Part shown: piece by piece, positions 56,598 through 63,527 of the stretch
Numbering within the stretch: the first letter of the stretch is position 1
Layout: each line of letters starts with the position of its first letter
Assembly (NCBI RefSeq): GCF_007273535.1
Contig: NZ_RIBP01000004.1
Location: forward strand, 3,138,001-3,202,000
Length of the DNA: 64,000 nucleotides
Source: Niallia circulans
Lineage (GTDB): Bacteria > Bacillota > Bacilli > Bacillales > Cytobacillaceae
Direction: 5' to 3'
Translations under genes and position numbers: made by a program
The notes under the pieces: model-generated
Seen by the model: only the letters and a program-made list of their open reading frames with translations
The model's database searches: none
What the model was told of the DNA's origin: nothing

Positions 56598-57140
56598 ATG
56601 AAAAATAGCTGGAAACAAGAAATGTATTCTGTACTGAAATGCATTCTTTTTGCCTTTATCCTTGTTCTTGTCTGCAGGAATTTCTTCTTTACCCCAAGTG
56701 TTGTTCATGGTGAAAGCATGTCTCCCACTTTCGAGGATGGCAACAAAATTATTCTCAGCAAAATTGGCGATATCAAACGCTTTGACATGATTGTATTTCA
56801 TGCACCAGACAGCGATAATAATTACATAAAAAGAGTGATTGGAGTTCCAGGTGATACGATTTCTGTTAAGGATGACATATTGTATGTGAATGGCAAAGCC
56901 TTCGAAGAGCCTTATTTAACAGAAAACAAAAAAGAGGCTTCTACCATTAAGCTCACTGGCGACTTTACGCTACAAGAGAGAACAGGTGAAACAACTGTTC
57001 CAAAGCACAGTTTGTTTGTTTTAGGTGATAATCGTTTATACAGTAAAGACAGCAGAATCTTTGGTTTAGTAAACAAAAACTCTGTCATCGGCAAAGTTGT
57101 CTTTCGCATTTATCCACTTAATGAAATTGGACTTCCATAA
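56598..57140 (+). CDS. sip: Type I signal peptidase
   Basis: 180 residues: one N-terminal membrane anchor (about 12-30) and the extracytoplasmic serine protease with S40 in GESMSPT, K78 in YIKRVIGVPGD and the GDNR box VLGDNRLYSKDSR (about 143-155). It removes signal peptides from exported proteins. Which of the SipS/T/U/V/W-like paralogues it is cannot be told. The ATG has AGGAGGT at ideal spacing. Confidence 0.95.
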   Translation: MKNSWKQEMYSVLKCILFAFILVLVCRNFFFTPSVVHGESMSPTFEDGNKIILSKIGDIKRFDMIVFHAPDSDNNYIKRVIGVPGDTISVKDDILYVNGKAFEEPYLTENKKEASTIKLTGDFTLQERTGETTVPKHSLFVLGDNRLYSKDSRIFGLVNKNSVIGKVVFRIYPLNEIGLP

Positions 57141-57142
57141 CT

Positions 57143-57172
57143 AAAGGGAAGAGGTTCGCCCTTCCCTTTTTA
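57143..57172. terminator. Terminator of the signal peptidase gene, shared with the molybdenum hydroxylase operon
   Basis: Stem AAAGGGAAG/CTTCCCTTT extended by GG/CC to a TTCG loop, then TTTTT; the minus side also ends T-rich. Confidence 0.88.
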
Positions 57173-57640
57173 CATATTTAATTTTCCCATTGCTTCAAGG
57201 ACGGCATGCTCAATTTCTTCATAGCTCGTGCACCTGCAAATATTAGATGACAGCCATTCCCGAATCATTTCTTTATCTGCGTTCGGAACCTTTGTTAGTG
57301 CATGTGCATTTATAATAAACCCTGGTGTGCAGTAGCCGCATTGGAAGGCAAACTGCTCGATAAAGGCTTTTTGGATTGGCGCTTCAAACAAACCCTCAAC
57401 GGTAATAACTTCTTTATCAATAGTCTCGACTGCAAGCATTAAACATGATTTCATTGGCTCATTGTCAACAAGGACCGTACATGCCCCACAATCACCGTTT
57501 AAACAGCCTGGCTTGCTCCCTGTTAAATGCAAATCTTCTCGTAAAACTATCAGCAAGGTTTTGTTCGGGATAACAGCCACTTGTTTTTCTTCCCCATTAA
57601 CGAAGAGCTTTATCAGCGTTTTTTTTGCTGGAATATGCAT
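57170..57640 (-). CDS. Molybdenum hydroxylase small subunit, two 2Fe-2S clusters (PucE/CoxS type)
   Basis: 156 residues. The plant-type cluster is bound by C46, C51, C54 and C66 (GCLNGDCGACTVLVDN); the second by C101, C104, C135 and C137 (CGYCTPGF, ICRCTSY). It passes electrons from the molybdenum centre to FAD. It is last in the operon, one base after the FAD subunit stop. B. subtilis xanthine dehydrogenase has PucE in this role. Confidence 0.95.
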   Translation of the reverse strand: MHIPAKKTLIKLFVNGEEKQVAVIPNKTLLIVLREDLHLTGSKPGCLNGDCGACTVLVDNEPMKSCLMLAVETIDKEVITVEGLFEAPIQKAFIEQFAFQCGYCTPGFIINAHALTKVPNADKEMIREWLSSNICRCTSYEEIEHAVLEAMGKLNM

Positions 57641-57641
57641 G

Positions 57642-58466
57642 CTACACCCTCTCCAAGCTCACTAAGATTTCCTCAAGCAGATTCCTTAATACAAATAGGC
57701 GGTACTCCTTTGATCCTTCTACGTCATCAAGGATTTCACCAGGAACTGCAGCAATCGCCCTGTTAAGCTTTTCCTCTTCCCTTAACCCTGTTTCATTAAG
57801 CGCAGCCTCCATTTGTATGGAGCGGAATGGGAAGGCACATAGTCCGCTTAAGGCTACCCGGATGTGATTGTCTATCTTTAAAGCTGCCGCTGTTATAAGC
57901 GGATACCCTGTATCCCATTGCTGTCTTTTCTTTCGGGCTATATATGGAGCATGCAAATATTTGTCCTCAATGAATGCCTGGACAAATATCTCTCCATCAT
58001 CCAAAAGCATCTTTTCATTAAACTTTGAGGTTATATGATTCATATTGATGTCCTGCCCAACTGCAGTGACAACAAGACTGTCTGTCAGAAGGAGCGGAAG
58101 AACAGCTTCCCTGTAAAAGATGTTTCCGCATATATTTCCTCCAAACGTTATCTTGTTTCGTGCTGTCCTGTCAGCCACCTCTTTTGCCACCTCTGTTAAC
58201 AGAGGGAACTGATTTTTCGTCTGAATCTCTGTTAGCGTGACTGCAGCACCAATTGCAAAATAGCCTTCAACGATATCATGAATTCTGACTGCATCGATAG
58301 CCTTTATATCAATAGCCGTGTCCAAGCTGATTTCCTGTAGTCGAAAAAGGGTTATGATTTCCGTTCCTCCACCAAAATAAAGAGGCTTTCCTCCTTCAAC
58401 CTGCACCTTTCTAAAAAGCTCTGTCGCCTCAAGCAAACGAGTTGGTTTATAATAATCATAAATCAT
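57642..58466 (-). CDS. Molybdenum hydroxylase FAD-binding subunit (PucC/CoxM type)
   Basis: 274 residues. FAD contacts are YFGGGTEIITLF (about 31-42) and TFGGNICGNI (about 107-116). The N-terminal YYKPTRLLEATEL matches the family. It overlaps the end of the large-subunit gene by 11 bases and is followed after one base by the small-subunit gene, so all three are tightly coupled. Order large-FAD-small differs from pucC-pucD-pucE in B. subtilis. Confidence 0.94.
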   Translation of the reverse strand: MIYDYYKPTRLLEATELFRKVQVEGGKPLYFGGGTEIITLFRLQEISLDTAIDIKAIDAVRIHDIVEGYFAIGAAVTLTEIQTKNQFPLLTEVAKEVADRTARNKITFGGNICGNIFYREAVLPLLLTDSLVVTAVGQDINMNHITSKFNEKMLLDDGEIFVQAFIEDKYLHAPYIARKKRQQWDTGYPLITAAALKIDNHIRVALSGLCAFPFRSIQMEAALNETGLREEEKLNRAIAAVPGEILDDVEGSKEYRLFVLRNLLEEILVSLERV

Positions 58467-60786
58467 CTTTGTCCAACTCCTTTTTGCTTCTCCAAATTTC
58501 CTCCGGAATCAACGGCAGTCGTGTTAACTCTACCCCAGCTGCTAGTGATAATGCATTAGCCAAGGCGGCAGGTATTCCAATAAGCCCATGCTCGCCAGCA
58601 CCTCTTGCACCATATGGAGCTTCTAAATGCGGTGTTTTCACAAAGTCGGCGATGTATTCAGGATGCTCACCAAATCGAATCGGTCTGTATGTCCGCAGCT
58701 GATGATTGAGGACTTTGCCGTTTTCATCAAAGTAAAAACCCTCCCTTGCAGCCCATGACAGCCCCATGCTCATTGCTCCCTTTACTTGTCCTACAGCTGC
58801 CTTATAATTTAATATTTCGCCAATATCCATAACAGTTATAGCCTTTCTTATTCTGTACGTAAAATCCTTCGTATTGAAATCGACCTCCACCCCATGTGCA
58901 CCAACAGCCCATTCAGGGCCTGGATTGCCTTCACCTGTTTCCGGGTCAAGGTTAGTTAATCCTCTCAGTATATATTTGCCTCTTGCGACAATCTGTCCGC
59001 CGATCGCATTCCCATTTGGATACACATAACCATAAACAATATCCTTAAATGGCACAAAGGCAGCAGGATCATCGCGTAAATACACCCGCTTATAGCCAAC
59101 TTCAAGATCCTCAACAGGGACTCGCATTACTGTAGAACCAAGCGACTTTATTTGGTTAATGGCATCATCTGCTGCAGCAAGAACGGCCCTTCCCGCCATT
59201 AATGTTCCCCTGCTCGCTACTGTCTTCCAGTGCTCTGGTTCTGTTTGAGTATCCACTGTCATGCGAACATAAATATCATTAATATCCATCTTCATCTTTT
59301 CTGCTAGTATTTGTGCTAGCACTGTTTTTGTACCAGTTCCAACCTCGACCAAACCAGACATAAGGTTGATGCTGCCATCAGAATTGAAGGTTAACACAAC
59401 GCCTGAACCGGCGTCTGGACCAATCGTTGAATTTTTCCAGCTGCAGCTAACGCCTTTTACTCTTAGCACATGCTCATCAATTCTTTCAACCATTCCATTT
59501 TCCCAGTTAAACAGCGGCCTCAGCTTGTTTATACATGCTTCCACATTGCCAACATTGCTTTTATTTAAAACAACTCTTGTCGGTGTTTGGTCACCTGGAT
59601 GGATTGCATTTATTTGTCTAAAATGAAGTGGGTCCATATTCAGTTTCTTTGCCATCATTTCCATTGATCGTTCAAAAGCAAAATGAACTTCACCGTGGCT
59701 GAAGCCGCGAAATGGGGCAGCATATGGATGATTGGTGTACACGCATAAGCTGTCGCAGAATACATTTTCTAATTTATACGGTCCTGTACAGTCAACTGCT
59801 CCTGCTGTTGTCAAATGCGGAGATTTATCTGCATATGCACCTCCATCGAAAATATATTCTAGCTCAGCAGCCGTTAATTTACCGTCAGAGGAACAGCCAA
59901 GCTTAACCTTCGCATGAAGACCGATATGGACTGGTGACACAAGAAGATCATCTTCTCTTGTATTGACTATTTTCACAAGCCTTCCGCCAACTGCCCTGCT
60001 TGCAAGATAAGCAAATATTTCAAGCTGTACAGAGGCTTTGCCGCCATAGCCTCCCCCAACAAACGGGGTTTTGACAATTATCTTGCCTGTGGGGATATGA
60101 AAGTCTCTGCTCAGAATCTTTTTCACCATATATGGTGCCTGTGAGCTTGTTGTTATCAGCACCTCACCGTCTTTCATTATTTCACAAGTAGCACTTCTTG
60201 TTTCCATTGCACTATGGTCTGCTATTGGCAAAAAGTATGTTGCGTCCACAATCACAGCAGAATCTGACCAGCCTTTTTCCATATTGCCTTTACGGATTTT
60301 GGTTTTGTTGATGATATTTGTTCCTGTTACTGGATAAATGCCTGGATCTTTATCATATTCATTTATCCGTTCATGTAAGATAGGAGCTTCCTTTTGCATT
60401 GCCTGTATTGGTGAGTTAACGACAGGCAGCACCTCATACTTTATTTCAAGCAGCTCCTCAGCTGTTTGGGCAGCATCATATGAATCAGCAACAATTAGTG
60501 CGACTATCTCGCCAATATAGCGGACCTTTGTGTGTGCTATAGGAGGTCTATCTCGAACCTCCTCCCCAACATATGGCAAGCCTTTGCCCAAAATCACTGC
60601 CCGCACCCCTTTTTGCTGCAGTGCTTTTGTTTCATCAATTTTAAGAATATTTGCATGTGCATACTTGCTTTTAACAAGTCTTACAAATAGCGCTTCTCCA
60701 GTCGTACTATCAGCAGTATAGTGGGCATAGCCTGTTACCTTGCTTTTTGACTCCTTCCGCACCACGCTTTTTCCAATTATATGCAA
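58456..60786 (-). CDS. Molybdenum hydroxylase large subunit (xanthine dehydrogenase family, PucD-like)
   Basis: 776 residues binding molybdopterin. Features in order: KVTGYAHYTAD (about 15-25), SQAPYMVKK, FVGGGYGGK (about 245-253), a loop AAPFRGFSHGEVHF where xanthine dehydrogenases usually have AFRGFGxPQ, and the catalytic glutamate in GARGAGEHGLIG near the end. The TTG at 60786 has GGAGGAGG nine bases upstream; a TTG two codons earlier is too close. The altered loop leaves the substrate open: purine, nicotinate or another N-heterocycle. No pucR, permease or cofactor gene is adjacent. Confidence 0.9.
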   Translation of the reverse strand: MHIIGKSVVRKESKSKVTGYAHYTADSTTGEALFVRLVKSKYAHANILKIDETKALQQKGVRAVILGKGLPYVGEEVRDRPPIAHTKVRYIGEIVALIVADSYDAAQTAEELLEIKYEVLPVVNSPIQAMQKEAPILHERINEYDKDPGIYPVTGTNIINKTKIRKGNMEKGWSDSAVIVDATYFLPIADHSAMETRSATCEIMKDGEVLITTSSQAPYMVKKILSRDFHIPTGKIIVKTPFVGGGYGGKASVQLEIFAYLASRAVGGRLVKIVNTREDDLLVSPVHIGLHAKVKLGCSSDGKLTAAELEYIFDGGAYADKSPHLTTAGAVDCTGPYKLENVFCDSLCVYTNHPYAAPFRGFSHGEVHFAFERSMEMMAKKLNMDPLHFRQINAIHPGDQTPTRVVLNKSNVGNVEACINKLRPLFNWENGMVERIDEHVLRVKGVSCSWKNSTIGPDAGSGVVLTFNSDGSINLMSGLVEVGTGTKTVLAQILAEKMKMDINDIYVRMTVDTQTEPEHWKTVASRGTLMAGRAVLAAADDAINQIKSLGSTVMRVPVEDLEVGYKRVYLRDDPAAFVPFKDIVYGYVYPNGNAIGGQIVARGKYILRGLTNLDPETGEGNPGPEWAVGAHGVEVDFNTKDFTYRIRKAITVMDIGEILNYKAAVGQVKGAMSMGLSWAAREGFYFDENGKVLNHQLRTYRPIRFGEHPEYIADFVKTPHLEAPYGARGAGEHGLIGIPAALANALSLAAGVELTRLPLIPEEIWRSKKELDKDDL

Positions 60787-60920
60787 GTACAAAAACCTCC
60801 TCCGAGAAAACAGGATTCTTCGATATTCGTTGTTTCTAGTCTTTTATGTATATGAACAATATCCTAAAAAAATTAATGCAAACGCCAATTTTTAGTCATA
60901 CAGGCTATCAGTGGTTAATA

Positions 60921-60947
60921 TTGACGTTCATGTAATTTTGCTATAAT
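60921..60947 (+). promoter_or_regulatory. Putative promoter of queF
   Basis: TTGACG (60921-60926), a short 15-base spacer, and TATAAT (60942-60947) preceded by TGC, an extended -10. It ends 33 bases before the preQ1 aptamer. Confidence 0.65.
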
Positions 60948-60980
60948 ATATGGCTGTACATGATAGCTTTAACAAAGCTA

Positions 60981-61015
60981 AGAGGTTCATAGCAGATACC
61001 CTCTATAAAAAACTA
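60981..61015 (+). promoter_or_regulatory. Class I preQ1 riboswitch aptamer
   Basis: P1 stem AGAGG (60981-60985) with CCTCT (61000-61004), loop TTCATAGCAGATAC, then the A-rich tail ATAAAAAACTA (61005-61015). The tail CTA pairs with TAG (60990-60992) to make the H-type pseudoknot of class I aptamers. The sequence is close to the known Bacillus queC leader. PreQ1 binding should stop transcription at the terminator that follows. A small stem TAGCTTT/AAAGCTA sits just upstream (60964-60980). Confidence 0.92.
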
Positions 61016-61046
61016 TGGATACAGGTGAACAACTGCCATGTCCATA
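61014..61046 (+). promoter_or_regulatory. Predicted antiterminator of the preQ1 riboswitch
   Basis: TATGGA (61014-61019) can pair with TCCATA (61041-61046). Two of its bases are used by the aptamer pseudoknot and three by the terminator stem, so the structures exclude each other. Confidence 0.6.
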
Positions 61047-61070
61047 ACTTAGGATGTGGCTTTTTATTTT
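61035..61070 (+). terminator. Riboswitch-controlled terminator before queF
   Basis: Stem GCCATGTCC (61035-61043) with GGATGTGGC (61052-61060), nine pairs including two G-U, followed by TTTTTATTTT. It is 70 bases before the queF start. Confidence 0.85.
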
Positions 61071-61139
61071 GTAAAAAACAGCCATATCTATAGATTGCTA
61101 TTCTCAGATGTAACGATCAAATGAAATGGAGAGATGGAA

Positions 61140-61310
61140 ATGTCAGGCAGAAAACACGAAGAAGGTCTTGAGGATTTAACATTGCTCGGGAACCAAGGAA
61201 CTACCTATCTATATGAGTACAACCCAGAAATATTGGAGTCTGTTGATAACCTGCATGTGAACAGAGATTATTTTGTTAAATTCAACTGTCCAGAATTTAC
61301 TAGCTTGTGT
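61140..61310 (+). CDS. queF: preQ0 reductase QueF, exon 1 (codons 1-57)
   Basis: N-terminal 57 residues of NADPH-dependent 7-cyano-7-deazaguanine reductase, which makes preQ1 for queuosine in tRNA. The sequence [15 protein letters not shown] and [19 protein letters not shown] matches B. subtilis QueF (165 residues). The exon ends exactly with the codon of the catalytic cysteine, C57 here, C55 in B. subtilis. The ATG at 61140 has GGAGAG six bases upstream. Without splicing the frame reads Cys-Gln-stop (TAG at 61314-61316). Joined to exon 2 the protein is 166 residues with no missing or extra codon. Confidence 0.95.
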
Positions 61311-61579
61311 CAATAGGGGCACACTTCAGTGGTGACACTGTCGCTTAAACCTCGTGAACTCAGGGAAGGAAGGATATTCTAATCCTGAGCCAAGCCTCTA
61401 ATATGTTAGAGGAAGGTGCAGAGACTATCGAAACCATGCAGATTAAGAATCGGGTAAAAGTATTAGTTTGCAGAAGGGAGTAGAGTACATCCATAAATTT
61501 GGGTGGAAGCGCGAGGATGCTTATATTCGACCGAAAGAATATATGTATATGATATAGTCCACCTGCAAATTTTGCAGTG
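61311..61579 (+). ncRNA. Group I self-splicing intron inside queF
   Basis: 269-nt intron. P1: exon TGTGT plus C61311 pairs with GGCACA (61318-61323), with the required U-G pair at the splice site (T61310-G61319). P2 CAGTG/CACTG closed by GTGA (61327-61340). P3 CTTAA (61344-61348) with TTAAG (61443-61447). P4 TCAGG (61360-61364) with CCTGA (61384-61388). The Q element AATCCTGAGCCAAGC (61381-61395) and R element GGTGCAGAGACTA (61415-61427) are those of cyanobacterial tRNA-Leu introns. P7 GACTAT (61423-61428) with ATAGTC (61554-61559). P9 CTGCAA/TTGCAG (61563-61577). The last base is G61579. It is too short to hold a homing endonuclease. Confidence 0.93.
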
Positions 61580-61909
61580 CCAATTACTGGACAACCGGAT
61601 TTTGCTACAATGTATATTAGCTATATTCCGGATAAAAAAATCGTTGAAAGTAAATCTTTAAAGCTATACTTGTTTAGCTTCCGTAATCACGGTGATTTCC
61701 ACGAAGACTGTGTGAATATCATCATGAATGATCTTATTAAATTATTAGATCCTAGATATGTGGAAGTATGGGGTAAATTCACACCAAGAGGCGGCCTATC
61801 AATCGATCCTTATTGCAATTATGGTAAGCCAGGAACTAAGTTTGAAGAAATGGCTGCACACCGTCTTATGAACCATGATCTATATCCAGAGAAAGTGGAC
61901 AATAGATAA
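61580..61909 (+). CDS. queF: preQ0 reductase QueF, exon 2 (codons 58-166)
   Basis: Begins with CCA (Pro58) directly after the intron's terminal G and runs 109 codons to [22 protein letters not shown] carries the conserved aspartate D64 that assists the cysteine; then [19 protein letters not shown] (substrate and subunit contacts) and [14 protein letters not shown]. The C-terminus [12 protein letters not shown] is that of B. subtilis QueF. It has no start codon or ribosome site of its own, so it depends on splicing to be made as part of the enzyme. Confidence 0.95.
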   Translation, partial: PITGQPDFATMYISYIPDKKIVESKSLKLYLFSFRNHGDFHEDCVNIIMNDLIKLLDPRYVEVWGKFTPRGGLSIDPYCNYGKPGTKFEEMAAHRLMNHDLYPEKVDNR

Positions 61910-61948
61910 TTGTAAAGAGTTTGTGAGATAACTATTTAAGACTAGCTT

Positions 61949-61997
61949 AACACTGAACGATTCAATCGATTACGATTAATTGTTCAGTGTTTTTTTG
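61949..61997 (+). terminator. Terminator of queF
   Basis: Ten-pair stem AACACTGAAC/GTTCAGTGTT with further pairing AATCG/CGATT inside, then TTTTTTT. Confidence 0.9.
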
Positions 61998-62017
61998 TTT
62001 AATGCAATAATAGAAAT

Positions 62018-62152
62018 AGTGGACTGGAGCGATAGCCAGTCCACTGTTCACTACTAGGAAATAGAAACTAATCCCCGCAGAAAGCGCGAGGACAAGCCGC
62101 ATAAAACGGACTAATCTTACAACCAGTCTCTATTTATAATAATTTCCTGGTC
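62018..62152. repeat. Structured intergenic element, possible small repeat
   Basis: A perfect ten-pair hairpin AGTGGACTGG/CCAGTCCACT (62018-62045) is followed by a larger fold: ACTAGGAAAT pairs with ATTTCCTGGT, and AAATAGAAACT with AGTCTCTATTT (one mismatch), enclosing a GC-rich core and a direct repeat ACTAATC. The base composition is richer in GC than nearby gaps. It may be a short interspersed repeat or an RNA; no promoter seen. Confidence 0.45.
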
Positions 62153-62202
62153 CAGGATAAAGTTAGTTGAAATAAAGCATTACTCGTCGTCTAAGCCTTT
62201 TA

Positions 62203-62727
62203 TTATTTCCATCCTTTACGATCGCAAACGCTTGTTATATGACCGAGGTGGTGTTTACCATGCCAAGCATAAATCCCAATATTTCTTTTCAGTCCAACCT
62301 CTCCTGACTCTGGATGAACAAACGTCTTATTTAATTGTTCTTGTGACAATGACCGCAGTAATGAAACAAGACGGGCATGCAAGGAGTCAAGGAGCTGCAG
62401 GGAAACTTCCACAGCTATTTGCGAATCAGGCAGGCTTGCCCATTTGTCCTCAGCATAAGGCTTTATCACTGGATTTTCTTCTGTTAAAGCAAGCTTAAAT
62501 CTTGTGTAGGCATTAATATGGCTATCGGCAACATGATGGACTACCTGGCGTATCGTCCATCCCCCGTCACGGTAAGGAGTATCCAGCTGCTCTTCAGACA
62601 AGCCAGTCACAGCTTCTCTCAGCTTGGCAGGCAATTGTTCTAAATCATGTAACCATGAAGCAAGCACATCCTCTGTAAACTCATCCTCCCATTCAAACTG
62701 TCCAATTGGGTATCTTAAATCTGTCAT
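62203..62727 (-). CDS. DinB/YfiT-type bacillithiol S-transferase-like protein
   Basis: 174 residues, four-helix DinB fold. Metal histidines are in VVHHVADSHINAY (about 62-74) and WHGKHHLGHI (about 155-164). The N-terminal RYPIGQFEW is typical of the YfiT group, whose B. subtilis member is a putative metal-dependent hydrolase related to bacillithiol transferases. The ATG has GGGAGGAACAGG upstream. It starts 14 bases after the LOG-family gene stop, so the two form an operon. Confidence 0.88.
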   Translation of the reverse strand: MTDLRYPIGQFEWEDEFTEDVLASWLHDLEQLPAKLREAVTGLSEEQLDTPYRDGGWTIRQVVHHVADSHINAYTRFKLALTEENPVIKPYAEDKWASLPDSQIAVEVSLQLLDSLHARLVSLLRSLSQEQLNKTFVHPESGEVGLKRNIGIYAWHGKHHLGHITSVCDRKGWK

Positions 62728-62741
62728 TTCCCTGTTCCTCC

Positions 62742-63323
62742 CTATGTTTGCTTCTCCGTTATATATGTCTTTATACTCGGTGGTTGATATGTATGAAACC
62801 TGTCAAGCATGACTGCAGGATTCTCTTCCACAATTGCAATACTTCTGTATTTTTCTTGAAGGAATTCAGCATCTGCCATATGATTAATAAGATTCACTAA
62901 GGGATCATAATAATGATTCGTATTCAATATACCGCACGGCTTTTGGTGGAGGCCGAGTTGAGCCCATGTGAAAATTTCAAAAAACTCTTCCATTGTTCCT
63001 GCACCGCCAGGCAATGTGATGAATCCATCAGCTAACTCCGTCATTTTTGCCTTTCGTTCGTGCATCGAATGAACCGTAATCAATTCCGTCAAACCTTTAT
63101 AAGCAATTTCTTTATTTTCGAGGAATTGCGGAAGCACTCCCGTTACTGTTCCTCCTTCCTCCAAGACAGCACTAGCAATGCTGCCCATCAAGCCTATACT
63201 GGAACCACCATATACTAACCCAATCTTTCTTCTGGCAAGTTCTTTCCCCAATTCTCTTGCTGCATCCATATAAATAGGAGAACTGCCTGTGCTTGAACCA
63301 CAAAAAACGGCTATTCTTTTCAC
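62742..63323 (-). CDS. LOG family protein (TIGR00730, YvdD-like)
   Basis: 193 residues with a Rossmann-like fold: IAVFCGSSTGSSP at the start, LVYGGSSIGLMG (about 36-47), and the family motif LPGGAGTMEEFFE (about 103-115) with the phosphate loop and catalytic glutamate. Plant and bacterial relatives release the base from nucleoside monophosphates (cytokinin riboside monophosphate hydrolase activity). It is first in the operon with the bacillithiol transferase-like gene. Confidence 0.9.
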   Translation of the reverse strand: MKRIAVFCGSSTGSSPIYMDAARELGKELARRKIGLVYGGSSIGLMGSIASAVLEEGGTVTGVLPQFLENKEIAYKGLTELITVHSMHERKAKMTELADGFITLPGGAGTMEEFFEIFTWAQLGLHQKPCGILNTNHYYDPLVNLINHMADAEFLQEKYRSIAIVEENPAVMLDRFHTYQPPSIKTYITEKQT

Positions 63324-63527
63324 TATAAATCCCCCTTGTAATAAATGCCATATATACCTTCTTTTATTATAAAATGTTCTGCTTCATTTAGGAACCAAGA
63401 TTGCTAATTTTACAAAAAACGTTCATTTTTTACATAAAGACGGTCCTCCTTACAAAGCCTATGGAGGAATGGATACTTGATTATAAATGAGTCCCATTAT
63501 TTTATAATGAAAAAGGAGTCGTTTTAC

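Noticed and set aside
61140-61909. queF as a pseudogene broken by a stop codon or deletion
   Set aside because: The two parts join without loss or gain of a single codon, the flanking bases meet group I splice rules, and the intervening sequence has paired intron elements. A decayed gene would not show this.
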